Shown one piece after another: positions 10,156 to 20,193 of a stretch of DNA of 64,000 bases. The position numbers and the translations under genes were made by a program. The DNA comes from Hawksworthiomyces lignivorus (Eukaryota > Ascomycota > Sordariomycetes > Ophiostomatales > Ophiostomataceae): the NCBI GenBank assembly GCA_002917075.1, contig NTMA01000023.1, positions 1 to 64,000 on the forward strand, given 5' to 3'. The notes under the pieces were generated by a model. That model was not told the origin of the DNA. It made no database searches and worked only from the letters and a program-made list of their open reading frames with translations. Numbering within the stretch: position 1 is the first letter of the stretch; each line of letters begins with the position of its first letter.

Positions 10156-13100
10156 TCAGCCGCTGGCAATTCCTAGACCAACTCGCGTGTTGGCATTTGC
10201 TACACTGTTGGTTCCAGTGCGCTCTCGCAACCGCCGCCCTTCCATGAGACCCTTGAGGCCACGCTTCTGCAGCCCAATAACGCTGCTCAATTCTCCGCTC
10301 CACACTTCCCGCTGGCCGCGCTCGCTGTTGTCGCCCAATTCAGAGCTCCATTCGGAGCCTGATACAGTGGTTGTCGCGCTGAGTTCGCCACTTTCCGGCC
10401 GACCTCCGTTGGCAGACGGACTGGCTACAGCTGTGTTGATTTGCAAGCCAGCCGCGCGGTTGGCCAATGCGCCGACGTCAGGGAGGCCTGCACCGCCGCC
10501 TTGCTGCTGCTGCTCTCCCTGAGCTAGCGAAGGGGATGTGGCCGTAGGGTCTAGGGGACCGAGAACGTCCAAGCCACTAGGCACAAAGAAATTGGGATTC
10601 AATGTCCCGTCAATGCCACGGCCGCCACCTGCCGCCATGGCTGATGCGTTGAAGACAGCAGCAGCGTTGCGGCTGTCAAGCAGTGCGTGCAGCCGCTCAA
10701 TGACGGCTTCCAGAAGACCGTCGATGCGGTACGGCCGCGCGATCTGAAGCAGCGAGCACAATATCTGTGGTGTGCACAGTGGGCTGCTGGGCGGTGGGAG
10801 AGAGCTCGTGTACAGGAAGTGCAACAAGGCTTGCACCGTAAGATATGTGTGCGGGAGATATAGACACCGGGGCCGACTATTGGGTGGCAGGGTCCGTGGT
10901 GTTGGAGCCGTGTTGATCGTGGCCGGATCAACAGGAGGTGAAAGTGGACCGCCGATGGCCGACCCGGACAGGCTCGTGCCTGGCGTGCTGGGCGTTTTGC
11001 CAATAGAGCTGCTTGAGCTAGTCAGAGCAGATCCCATGGACATGGTGCTCTCCATCGTGTTGCGGCTCGAAGGCGTAATCGTGATGCTGGAGCTGCGCAT
11101 GGCCGAAACAGGAGCCGAGCGATGCCCTGGTGGCTCAGAACCGTCTTGCGTGGCTGTGCCCTCCCGCAGGAGCTGGACAAAGTACGGTCCCCAGCGGCGT
11201 GCCACAATGCGACTGTTGACGGGAACACGCTCGCCACCAATGCAGAGGATATCCATGTCGGCTAGCTCCCGCATTGCCAGTGCCTTTTCGCCCAAGTCTT
11301 CTGATGCCCGCGAATGGAAGCGGCCGCCAGCAGTTGAGCCGGCCTTCCGAGCCAGGCTCAAACCAGGGTTTGTATACGGGCTGCTGGCCGAGACAAATCC
11401 TGACATGGGCGTTGTCTTGCGGGGATTGTCATAGAAGCCGAAAGCCTCGAGCTCGACCATGCAGACGTTAGTAAAGTTAATGCGGCGGTGGTTGTAATCA
11501 TCAACCAGGCTCCGCTTGCGGTTGCCGAGGATAACAAAGGTGTTCCGCCGGTTCCAAAGGACGCCGCGGTTCCAGCTGCCCTGGCTGAAGACGCTTCCGC
11601 CCGCGTCGATACGCGTCCAGGTCAGGTTCCGCAGATCTAGGGCCCAGAGCGCATACTCTTGCTTTGAGCTAGTCAGATACGTTCCGCTTACGACAAAATG
11701 CGTATCAATGACACCGCCGTTGGGAAACCGCAGGCCAGGCGGGGTGTACGTTCCGGCCATGGGCTTCTCAGCCAGTTTCCCGTCAGGCGACCGGATCTGC
11801 AACTCCAGCTTGACATCTAAGAAGTTGTAGTTGGAATAGATGAGCATAGACGAGCCAGGCTCCCGGGCCTCCTGACTAATGCCGCCTAGCTCGGGCCGAA
11901 TGTTTGGTGCATTTGGAGCGTTTGCCCGACCGATGCGAGCGGTAACGGAGGGAGGCAACGGTGCAACAACACTACGATACGCACCACAGCTCTTGCCAAG
12001 GGGTTCGGTGGATGTCCATTTCAGGCTCCGCAGGTTGAACACGCTAATCTGCTCAATGTAATGATTGGCGCCGTCCTGGCCACCGACAACGATCATTTCG
12101 GCGCCCCCTGTACCATCAATGTTGATGCCGATGCGGCCTTCATTTGTGCCCGTAGAAGGATTATGCTGCAGCGCAGACAAGGGAGCACGGTGCGAGCTGA
12201 ACGTAGCGGACGACGGCAAGATGCAAGCGCAGTGAGCATACCGGCCCTGCGGCGATTCCTGGGTCTGAATAAATGTCCATTTCTTAGTAGGCACGTCGTA
12301 GATGTAAATGTCTGACATGACGGTAACATCTTGCTGTTGCTCTTGTGGTGATCCGCCATTGGCACTCTGTTGTGGCGACATGCCGCCATAGCAGACCATC
12401 TTTGAGTCGCCAAGCGCGCACATCGAGTGGAAGTATCTCGGCGGTGGAATGTCTCCCGTGGTTTCGAGCTTTGTCCAGTGGCGGCGTATCAGATCCAGCT
12501 CGTAGAGGTCAGATGTCAGAGACGCGGGTCTGCTGCGGGACAATATCCTGCCACCAAAGACATACAGTTTGTCCCCAAGGATAGTGGTGGTAGCGCCCAC
12601 AAGAGGATGAGGTTCCCGTCCTGTCGTGCGGTGGACATTGCACATGAGACCCGAGAGGTGCGCTGATGAGGCCGAATTCGGCGTTGGCTGTCCGCCCGAT
12701 GAGCCTGAATTGGGATTGCCCGGTGTCCCACGTGATGAAGCCGATGCGGGAACTTGGGGAGAGGGTCCAGCTGACTGCGGTCCGTTTAATTTTGTAGCCG
12801 TGCTGTCGCGTCCATCATCGACGCTCATTGTCTGGCTGCTGGTCATATTGACGTCCTGGGCGAGCCCATTTCCAATGCCGATTGCCGGAGAGTTTCCGGC
12901 ACTTATACCACCGGCATTATTCGACACATATAAATAGCCCTGCTCAATAGATGAGCTCGAATCCATTGTGCTTGTCCGGCTGTCCATTTGGCCTGCTTCG
13001 GAATCGGAACTCAATTGAGAGGCAAGACTGCCGCTGGATGCCGCAAAGCGTAACTGTAGGGCGTTTGGTGTATCGGGGCCGTCTGCAGATGACTGAGACG

Positions 13101-13488
13101 GAGAATCAGGAGACGGGGGAGGTTTCGGCAACGGCTTCTCGAGACTACTCTGCAAGCTCAGGCTACGAGCATGCTGGTGATGCGGTACAGAAGGACGGAA
13201 TCCGCTGAGGGGCGCGGAGGTCAGAGGTTGTTGATCGGGAACCGGTGAGTACGGCTTCAGGACAAACTGGGAGGACGGCGGAGGGGAGCTCCGGTGTGTC
13301 TGGTTGGACTGCCGTGTGAGCCTAGCAAGGTCTTCGCGGCCGGGCGTGATCTTCTTGAATCCTCGGTAGACGCCGGAGAAGAGATCAGAAGGGGAACGGC
13401 TTGAGGATGTTAACCGCTGCTCGTTTTCAGAGTCAGAGAAACGAGAAGCGTCTCCCGAGAGATCGTCTTGTTCTATAATTCTCTCCAT
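10156..13488 (-). CDS. Kelch-repeat / BTB-domain protein (Ral2-like)
   Basis: A single uninterrupted frame of 1110 residues. Residues 1-270 are Ser/Pro-rich and look disordered. About 275-610 hold kelch-type blades with the usual hallmarks: YVFGG at about 310, paired Tyr/Trp positions such as W-T-K-L, a PPRYFHSM block and an IVVGG-type strand. About 735-960 form a BTB/POZ-like domain (MDILCIGGERVPVNSRIVARR ... LHFLYTSSL) that carries a long Ser/Thr/Pro-rich insertion. The C-terminal 150 residues are low complexity. Kelch plus BTB in one chain resembles fission yeast Ral2, which acts with Ras in cell shape and mating, and similar proteins in filamentous fungi. The domains are seen directly; the Ral2 assignment is from family knowledge and is moderate. 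The gene sits downstream of an unusually long (about 3.6 kb) region with no other gene, which suggests a long leader or complex promoter. Confidence 0.9.
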   Translation of the reverse strand: MERIIEQDDLSGDASRFSDSENEQRLTSSSRSPSDLFSGVYRGFKKITPGREDLARLTRQSNQTHRSSPPPSSQFVLKPYSPVPDQQPLTSAPLSGFRPSVPHHQHARSLSLQSSLEKPLPKPPPSPDSPSQSSADGPDTPNALQLRFAASSGSLASQLSSDSEAGQMDSRTSTMDSSSSIEQGYLYVSNNAGGISAGNSPAIGIGNGLAQDVNMTSSQTMSVDDGRDSTATKLNGPQSAGPSPQVPASASSRGTPGNPNSGSSGGQPTPNSASSAHLSGLMCNVHRTTGREPHPLVGATTTILGDKLYVFGGRILSRSRPASLTSDLYELDLIRRHWTKLETTGDIPPPRYFHSMCALGDSKMVCYGGMSPQQSANGGSPQEQQQDVTVMSDIYIYDVPTKKWTFIQTQESPQGRYAHCACILPSSATFSSHRAPLSALQHNPSTGTNEGRIGINIDGTGGAEMIVVGGQDGANHYIEQISVFNLRSLKWTSTEPLGKSCGAYRSVVAPLPPSVTARIGRANAPNAPNIRPELGGISQEAREPGSSMLIYSNYNFLDVKLELQIRSPDGKLAEKPMAGTYTPPGLRFPNGGVIDTHFVVSGTYLTSSKQEYALWALDLRNLTWTRIDAGGSVFSQGSWNRGVLWNRRNTFVILGNRKRSLVDDYNHRRINFTNVCMVELEAFGFYDNPRKTTPMSGFVSASSPYTNPGLSLARKAGSTAGGRFHSRASEDLGEKALAMRELADMDILCIGGERVPVNSRIVARRWGPYFVQLLREGTATQDGSEPPGHRSAPVSAMRSSSITITPSSRNTMESTMSMGSALTSSSSSIGKTPSTPGTSLSGSAIGGPLSPPVDPATINTAPTPRTLPPNSRPRCLYLPHTYLTVQALLHFLYTSSLPPPSSPLCTPQILCSLLQIARPYRIDGLLEAVIERLHALLDSRNAAAVFNASAMAAGGGRGIDGTLNPNFFVPSGLDVLGPLDPTATSPSLAQGEQQQQGGGAGLPDVGALANRAAGLQINTAVASPSANGGRPESGELSATTTVSGSEWSSELGDNSERGQREVWSGELSSVIGLQKRGLKGLMEGRRLRERTGTNSVANANTRVGLGIASG

Positions 13489-16400
13489 TGCGGGTTAGTC
13501 GAATTGAAGCTACCGAGTTGTCTAACGCCCCGCTGCTGCCTCTGGTGAGCAGCAAGCGGTGCTAGCGTCTAAAAAAGGTACAGTGGCTGTGATATCGGCG
13601 CAAAAAAGAAGGATTGCCGGCGTATGAAGACTTTGATCCCATGTGTGAAACAGACGTGAAGAGAATGAGAAATGTGAGAGCGTCCGAGAACGGGGGGAAA
13701 GGAGGACTAAAGAGGCAAGCAAACGGAAGAAAGAAAAATAGAAAAGGGGAAGACCGCTAAGATGTGGAGCCTAGCCTGCCTAGAGTATGACGTTGGGGAA
13801 GTCTTCTAGATCGGCGTGGACTACGGGCACCAGGGGTTTAGACGGACACCGCAAGTAGTCACACCACAAAGCCAGAGCAAAGATGGATTGGAAGGTAGGA
13901 TTCCCTGTGGATGCTATCCGGCGGCGATGGTGAGGTTGTAGCTGAAGAAAACAAGGAAGACGGGAAGAGCAGGGGTAGCTGGAAATAAAGAAGACAGGGA
14001 GGCCACGAGGTAGACATGTGAAAAGGATTGAGAGAAAAGAATGAAAACAGCAATAGAAGAGCGGAGAAGAGGAAGCTAGATGATAATATGGGCAGGCTAA
14101 GACGGAGTGGCCAATCTAGCCGGACTTCCAGAAGCTATTTCGGCAGACAGAGAGATGAGGAGAAGGAGAAGCGCACAGGAAGAACAAAAGACAAGACAAA
14201 TGGAGACGAATGGAGACGAGACGAAGAGAGATAGAGAGAGAGGTGCGAGCGTACCCAAAAAATGAACCACTTAAGAACAAGGTTCTTGGTGTTAAAATTT
14301 TAGTCTTCTATTTTTTTTTCCTTTTGTATTACTCGTTTTTGGTCCTTCGGTGGATGGCGTTGCAATGTGCAATTTCGGGACCCCAGCTGTTCGTTTTCCG
14401 GAGATCTCTGTCTTGGTGAAGTTACCCGTGTGGGTCGCAAACCGAGAACAAGGCAATACGGTTATGGATGAGAGCTGAAAAGAGAAGGGACAGCGACAAG
14501 AGGCTGGCCTCAGGTCTTTGAGCAGAAAATAGGCGAAAATCGAGAAGACGACAAAAAGGTGTGTGGGTGTGAAAAGAAGGAGGGACCGCACAGACGTCTG
14601 CTGGCTGCAGCGCGGAGCCACGAGAGGAGGTGAGGCAGTGAAGTGATGGATTGGGGTCTACAGTCAGCCGTCACAGCTCGATCAGACTTTATCTGTCCGT
14701 AACCGCGTGTCGTTGTCTTGTGGCGTCGTGTGTCTGGATCTGCCTCTCGGACACCTGGGTGGCTTGGATGGCGTCGTATCCCTGACTCAAAGGGTCTGCA
14801 ACGAGAAAGGGTCCTGTGGGCCTCTGTGATGGGACGAACTAGCAATAGACGATGTGCTCTTGACGCAATCACAATTCGTGGCTCTTGCTGTCGAGTGACG
14901 ATACTATGTCGGCTTCCGAGCCGTTGTTCGTTGTTTAATTTATTTCAACCCAGGTGGGGAGGCCGGGTGGGATGGAGGGCCAGCCGATGCGTCAAACAAA
15001 GACGAAGGAGATGAAAGTTAGAAGAGGTAGGAAATGCCAATTCTGGAAGACAGACCGAAGAGAGAAAGGGGAAGATCTGAGTACCGACAGACGTGGTCAA
15101 AAGGAAAAATGCGCATGCATGTGCGGGAGAGCCGAGACGAGCAAGAGGGAGAGGAAGAGAGAAAGGGGAGAGCAGCAAAAAGGAAATGGTCGTAGAGAAA
15201 GATGGCGCAGGATCGTGAGGGCTGCGAACGTGCGTGTCTAAGGGTGCAGACACGTGTGCGCCGTCTGCAGCTTGTCGTCTGGGACTTGTGGTTTTTTTTT
15301 TTTTGCCCTTTTCTTTTCTCTTCTTTTCTTTTCCTATGCCTTTTCTTCTTGGGATGTCGTTCCCTCTCGATGTCGCAGGTGGGGAGAAGGAGGGAAAGGG
15401 TTAAAAGGGGAGGGGGGGTATTATCAAGAAAGGGGGACGGGAAGGTGCAATGGTGTTGCTGGTTCCCAATTGTGACTGGCTGGTGAGTTACTGGGGGGGG
15501 GGGCCTGCCCTACCAATGTCTATTTTGCGGAAGTGGTCTGGCTGGCAGTTTCCCTTTTCTTCATAGTACGGAGCATGGCGAACGTGTATAACAATATTTT
15601 CATGGGAGCGCACGGGGCATCGCTTTAAAAGGGCAAAGACCAGAGACGCAGCTGTGATTGGCCTGGAAGGATCTGTCCTCTTTTCTCAGGACGTGCCGCA
15701 TTTGGATGGGCAATCGTCAAAAGAGGGACAAGCAAAAGATGTCGCATCATGGTAGACATGTATGGCAAATGTATAGTGTTCGTGTGGTATCTGTATGTAC
15801 ACAGCACGGGTTCATCTCCTTACCATGGGCGGCTGGCGGTGGGCGCCAACGTTCGGTGCGTAAGAAAATATGTACTCCGCACCACTGCATCAATGCAAGG
15901 CGCCTGGTCTCTGATTACTTGCGCCCTCTGGGTGAATGCGAAAGTGATTTGTGAAGGTGGGGACGAGCCAATGGGGTGTGAGAGAAGCAAAGCCGTTGGA
16001 ACGGTCACGCAAAATGATCACTCTGTATTAGTTACGCCGCAAGCATAAGCACAAAAGTCGATGCGGGTGCCTCTGCGCGACCTTGCAAGCCCATTTCGTC
16101 CCATGTACCTGAACAAAAAAAAGACGGCGAGGGCAAGAGAATGACGCAGAGGCCTGCTCGCATGAATTGCACTAGGAGAAAAGAAATGACAACGACAGCA
16201 CTATAATGAGCAGAACTGGGGTGAGAGATCTTCTCGAACGAGACCCCTGCCCGGCAGATATTCTACCCGTTTCATGATCTTAAATCACTCGAAGTAGAAC
16301 GAAGAAGAGGGTGGGCAGTCGGCCCCTCACCGCGCTTTACGTCACTAGGTGGCATATTCCGCCCTCTCGTAGCCTTCGGTGCAGTTTTATCTATGTAAAA

Positions 16401-17185
16401 CTCAAAATGTACAGAGACCGAAAACAGCTGGACGAGTCACAGCAATAGGCAAACACCGCCAAGTGAAATAAGCCTTCCACGACAGTATTGTTTTGCTGCT
16501 GCAATCTGCCAGCTGCAATCCTGATACAAGCCTAGTTGGTATTCCGCCAAGGTTGCTTGAGCTGTTCACGGCTGTCGCTTGCATGCACAAGCAGAGCAAA
16601 TGCTGTAGTGAGAAGAGGCACGAGGGCGTGCGACCTATGAGCCGAAGCCACGAGACAGACTGGGGAGAGGCAGACGAATATTCTTCACCCTCTGGTCGTC
16701 ACCGCACCAGGAAGGATGGCAGTGGTACGACCGAGTGGCACGGCAAGGAAATGGCATCCGCTTCCGTCGGCTGGCGCTTCCGGCTCGGTCGTTTGCCTTC
16801 TCCCTCATCGTTTCAGTCTTGCTTAACAGCCGAATGCACGCGTGTTTCAAAACAGCTGCATTCTCGAAGCAGAATAAGAGTAGAGAAGATATAGACAAAG
16901 AGACAATAACAAAACTTAGCACAGCATTCAATTATTCAATAAAAGGGATTTGAAAGTGGTATCATTTAATTAATTTTTTTTGGTTCAAGAGCCGGAGGGA
17001 CCGGGAGGCATCGGAACGCTCTTTTTCCAATAAGCTTTCTTCACGCCATCACCTGTCATCCCACCAAGCTCCTTTTCTCGTACATTAGATGGTAGATATG
17101 TTTATTTTCATTTTAGTCATCAGATCCAAGCGAAAAAAAAATACGTCAGACCCGTCCCTCCAATCTTGCTGGCTGGCCCGCACAT
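13489..17185. other. Long upstream region of the kelch/BTB gene
   Basis: About 3.7 kb with no convincing gene on either strand. The minus strand is strongly pyrimidine-rich from about 13.6 to 15.5 kb, typical of fungal promoters and long 5' leaders. There is a T-run near 15291-15304 and a G11 run at 15493-15503. On the minus strand a CCAAT box (15656-15661) is followed about 30 bp downstream by TTTAAA (15623-15628), so transcription may start more than 2 kb before the ATG. The last few hundred bases are the 3' region of the peroxiredoxin gene. Confidence 0.5.
15623..15663 (-). promoter_or_regulatory. CCAAT box with nearby TTTAAA, putative core promoter
   Basis: On the minus strand GGCCAATCACAGC (15663-15651) precedes TTTAAA at 15628-15623, the usual order of a CCAAT box and TATA-like element. 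It would drive the kelch/BTB gene with a leader of about 2.1 kb. The identical 13-mer occurs again at 19083-19095 upstream of the peroxiredoxin gene. Function is inferred. Confidence 0.35.
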
Positions 17186-17950
17186 TTATTCGGCCTTGGG
17201 CAGAGAGGTGAAGCGAAGGTACGGCTTGACGACGCGGACCTCGGGGAAGATCTTCTGGGCGTCCTCGGTCTTGACGCTGGGGTGGACGATGACGTCGTCA
17301 CCGGGCACCCAGTTGATGGGGGTGGTGATCTTGTTCTTGTCGCCGAGCTGCAGGGAGTCGACGATGCGCAGGACCTCGTTGGAGTTGCGGCCGGTGGAGG
17401 CCGGGTAGGACAGGATGGTGCGGACGACCTTCTTGGGGTCGATGACGAAGACGGAGCGGATGGTGAAGGCAATGCCCTTGGAGTCGACGTTGGTGGTGTC
17501 CTGGTAGTCGAGCATGTCGTACAGGTAGGCGACCTTGCGCTCCTTGTCGGCGATGATGGGGAACTTGACCAGAGAGCCGGTGACCTCGTCAATGTCCTTG
17601 ATCCAGCCCTCGTGGCTGCCCAGGGTGTTGGCAGACAGGCCGATCAGCTTGACGCCGCGCTTGGTGAACTCGGGCTCCAGGCGGGCGAACTCGCCGAGCT
17701 CGGTCGTGCACACGGGGGTGTAGTCCTCGGGGTGAGAGAACAGCACGACCCAGTTGTCGCCGATGAACTCGTGGAAGTCAATGGGGCCCTGGGTGGTGTC
17801 GGCCTTGAAGTTAGGGGCAATGGTGCCCAGGCGGATCCTGAGGGATGCATGTCAGTCTTCTTTGTCTTGTCTCATGGGCATTGCACTTTCACCAATGCAC
17901 TATTTGTAAAGCTTTGCTCAGACTTACGGTGCGGGTCTCTCGCCAGCCAT
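17186..17950 (-). CDS. 1-Cys peroxiredoxin (Prx6 type)
   Basis: Two exons, 17950-17928 (23 nt) and 17837-17186, flank a 90-nt intron (GTAAGT...CCTCAG) and give 224 residues, the same length as animal PRDX6. The enzyme reduces hydrogen peroxide and organic or phospholipid hydroperoxides. The peroxidatic cysteine is Cys51 in the motif TPVCTTE, preceded by the conserved HPEDYTP stretch. The Prx6-type C-terminal domain is complete, with INWVPGDDVIVHPS about 50 residues from the end. There is no N-terminal targeting extension, so a cytosolic location is likely, unlike mitochondrial yeast Prx1. Codon use is very biased towards C/G-ending codons, as expected for an abundant protein. The downstream ATG at 17746 would remove the catalytic motif's strand, so the spliced start is clearly right. 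Upstream, CCAAT boxes lie at 19088 and 19561. Confidence 0.95.
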
Positions 17951-20193
17951 TTTGTATGTAGGGATAAGAGTAGTTGTTTAAAAAAGTGAGAATGAAACGG
18001 TAGCAGTGAAAGCTCAGAAAGGCGACAGGTAAGGGTGGCTTGTCAAAGAAAGGAGGACAGTGAAGAATAAAGGAAGAAAGGAAGCAAAGAAAGGAGTAGA
18101 AGAAAGAGAGAGGAAAGGAAGAGAGAGCTTCTTATGACGGAACGAGGGGCAGGATGGCGTGAATGTCTACTTTAAATAGCGTTGCCCAGGAAAAAAAGAC
18201 AAACCTCCTAATGAGAGAATAGGTTCACACTAAAGAGGCCATCTCCGAAGCAAAGGTAGTCGACCGCACTCGGCCAGCCTAAGCTCCTCCTTTCTTCTCA
18301 TTTCTCTCCTGATGAGGGGACGACAAGGTCCCAAAGAAAATCGGGATTTGGCTAATAGATCACGCCTTCCCTCCCTGCTTGTACTCGTAGCTTTTGGTTT
18401 GCTATTATTGCCTCTCTTCGCTTTCTTCGTTCTCTCGTTATCCTGTTCATCCACCACGCCCCCCTTATTTACACAAAGAGGCGAGCTACACACCTTTGCT
18501 TGGCCCAGCACGTTGCAAGATACGTATGTGATATTTGATTGACGTTGTCTTTTCCTTGTGCTTCTGTCCCGTTCCTTTGAGCAACGCCAACCCTCTCCTC
18601 ATTGCTTCTTACACACCCCCCAAATCCCCCCTCCAGCTGCTTGCTTGCATCTGGTCGTTTACCTCTCCCGTCCCCCAGCAAAGAGGGGGCGGGGTCAGAC
18701 AAATATTATCTCATACGAGCGAGAGCCAGAAAGGAAAAAGCAAAATCATGAATGACCAGCGGAATTCATCCCACCTGTGGCGCCTTCTCGCCGATCTGAG
18801 CAATTGGGGGCTGGGGGGTAAGACGTCTCGAACGCTTTCGTGTCAAGTTTTCGCAAGCAAAAAAAAAATCCTGTCCCTCACTTACACGACATAGCTAGCT
18901 GATGACGCCAAAATAAAGCACATGCACCTAGTCGCGCGCGTCGAAGCCAAATTTTGAGCTGCCCCTCTGTGTTTTGCTGCGTCTAGGGCACCGACATCCG
19001 TTATTTGCACGCCATCCCGATGGCAATAGCACCCCGCACTACTCTGCTTCCGGCATAGAACTGCATCGCGCAATTTCTTGCCGCTGTGATTGGCCCCAGA
19101 AGCAACGTTTTAGTGATTATGTCATTTTGAGCGCGGCTTTCTCGAAGAAGGAACACCGTCGACGGCTGTGCTCAAGCCGGCGAACCAGGGACCTGGTTGC
19201 AGAGCTCGTTGATGAGGGTTCCCTCGCGCCTCGCCCAGTTGGGAAGGACATGTTCCCCGTCTGGGACTCGGAGCAGCAGTGCATTTAAAGTGCCACGACT
19301 AATCAAGGCCTCGTCTGCCACATAGGGCGGATGGCTACGCCCTGCTTGGAAATCAATACCAAACAAAAGTGCTCCCCGACCCAAACCGTCGGCGAACACT
19401 CAAAATTGTAAATTGGCTGCATGCATGCTGTGCGCATACGCCGTCCGTTTCTTCTTTGTTCCGTCGTTCTCTGCGTTTCCGCTGCTGTCCCCGTGTTTCG
19501 CCTCTCCGCCTTACGAGTGGCACCAGCAGCAGAGCCCTGGCAGAAAAGCATCTCTCCTCTGATTGGCTGCTGTGTAAGTTACGCCGATTGAAGTCGGGGA
19601 CTCCCGTTCGCAGCTTACCATGACTCGCTCGTCGTTTTGCCTCTTCAAATGCCGGCGGGAATAGATTTACGCAGAAAACGTGCAATACTATGGCATTCGG
19701 TCGTGCTCGGTATCACCACAGCGCCGTTGCTGCCTTGTCTGAGAGAATGGCTAGGTAATTGAAGAGAAAAGAAAAAGTAAGAACGACGAGAAAAAAAAGG
19801 CCCTGGAAATGTGCAAACCGAAAACCTCTGCTAGGTGTGCATTTTACTACGGTAAGAGTCACAGGGCTAAGCCTATACGATACAGCATTCTTCAAACATT
19901 ATCATGCATGCTCAACGACGTCGCCTAGTAACTAAAAGTTTGCATTCGCTCATATTTGAAAGGAATAACAGCAATGGTGGAAATAATGAATGCCGCTGAT
20001 GATAATCTAGCTGGCATGGCAGAGTTCGCGACATGCGAAAGCTATAACAATGCTAACCATGATGATGCAAAAATAAAGAACAGGACAAATAATGTCCCAT
20101 TGGGATATAATTAATAGGGATACAGGGCAGCTGATGAAGGATTTAAAGGAAGAAGAAGAAGCAAAGGCGGAACAGGAATGGGATATGTGACCT
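17951..20193. other. Intergenic region upstream of the peroxiredoxin gene
   Basis: About 2.2 kb with no supported gene. CT/GA-rich stretches lie near 18000-18130 and an AGGGG stress-element-like sequence at about 18145. CCAAT boxes on the minus strand at 19088-19093 and 19561-19566 fit a promoter for the peroxiredoxin gene or an unseen transcript. The last 200 bases are the 3' region of the acyl-CoA synthetase gene. Confidence 0.45.
19083..19095 (-). promoter_or_regulatory. CCAAT-box element shared with the kelch/BTB upstream region
   Basis: GGCCAATCACAGC on the minus strand, identical over 13 bases to 15651-15663. It would be bound by the HAP/CBF complex. It lies about 1.1 kb upstream of the peroxiredoxin start. 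Confidence 0.35.

Noticed and set aside
17282..17989. A 235-codon plus-strand frame opposite the peroxiredoxin gene
   Set aside because: It is the mirror of a strongly codon-biased gene; the product is a Val/Asp/Gly-rich sequence with no family features and it crosses the intron.
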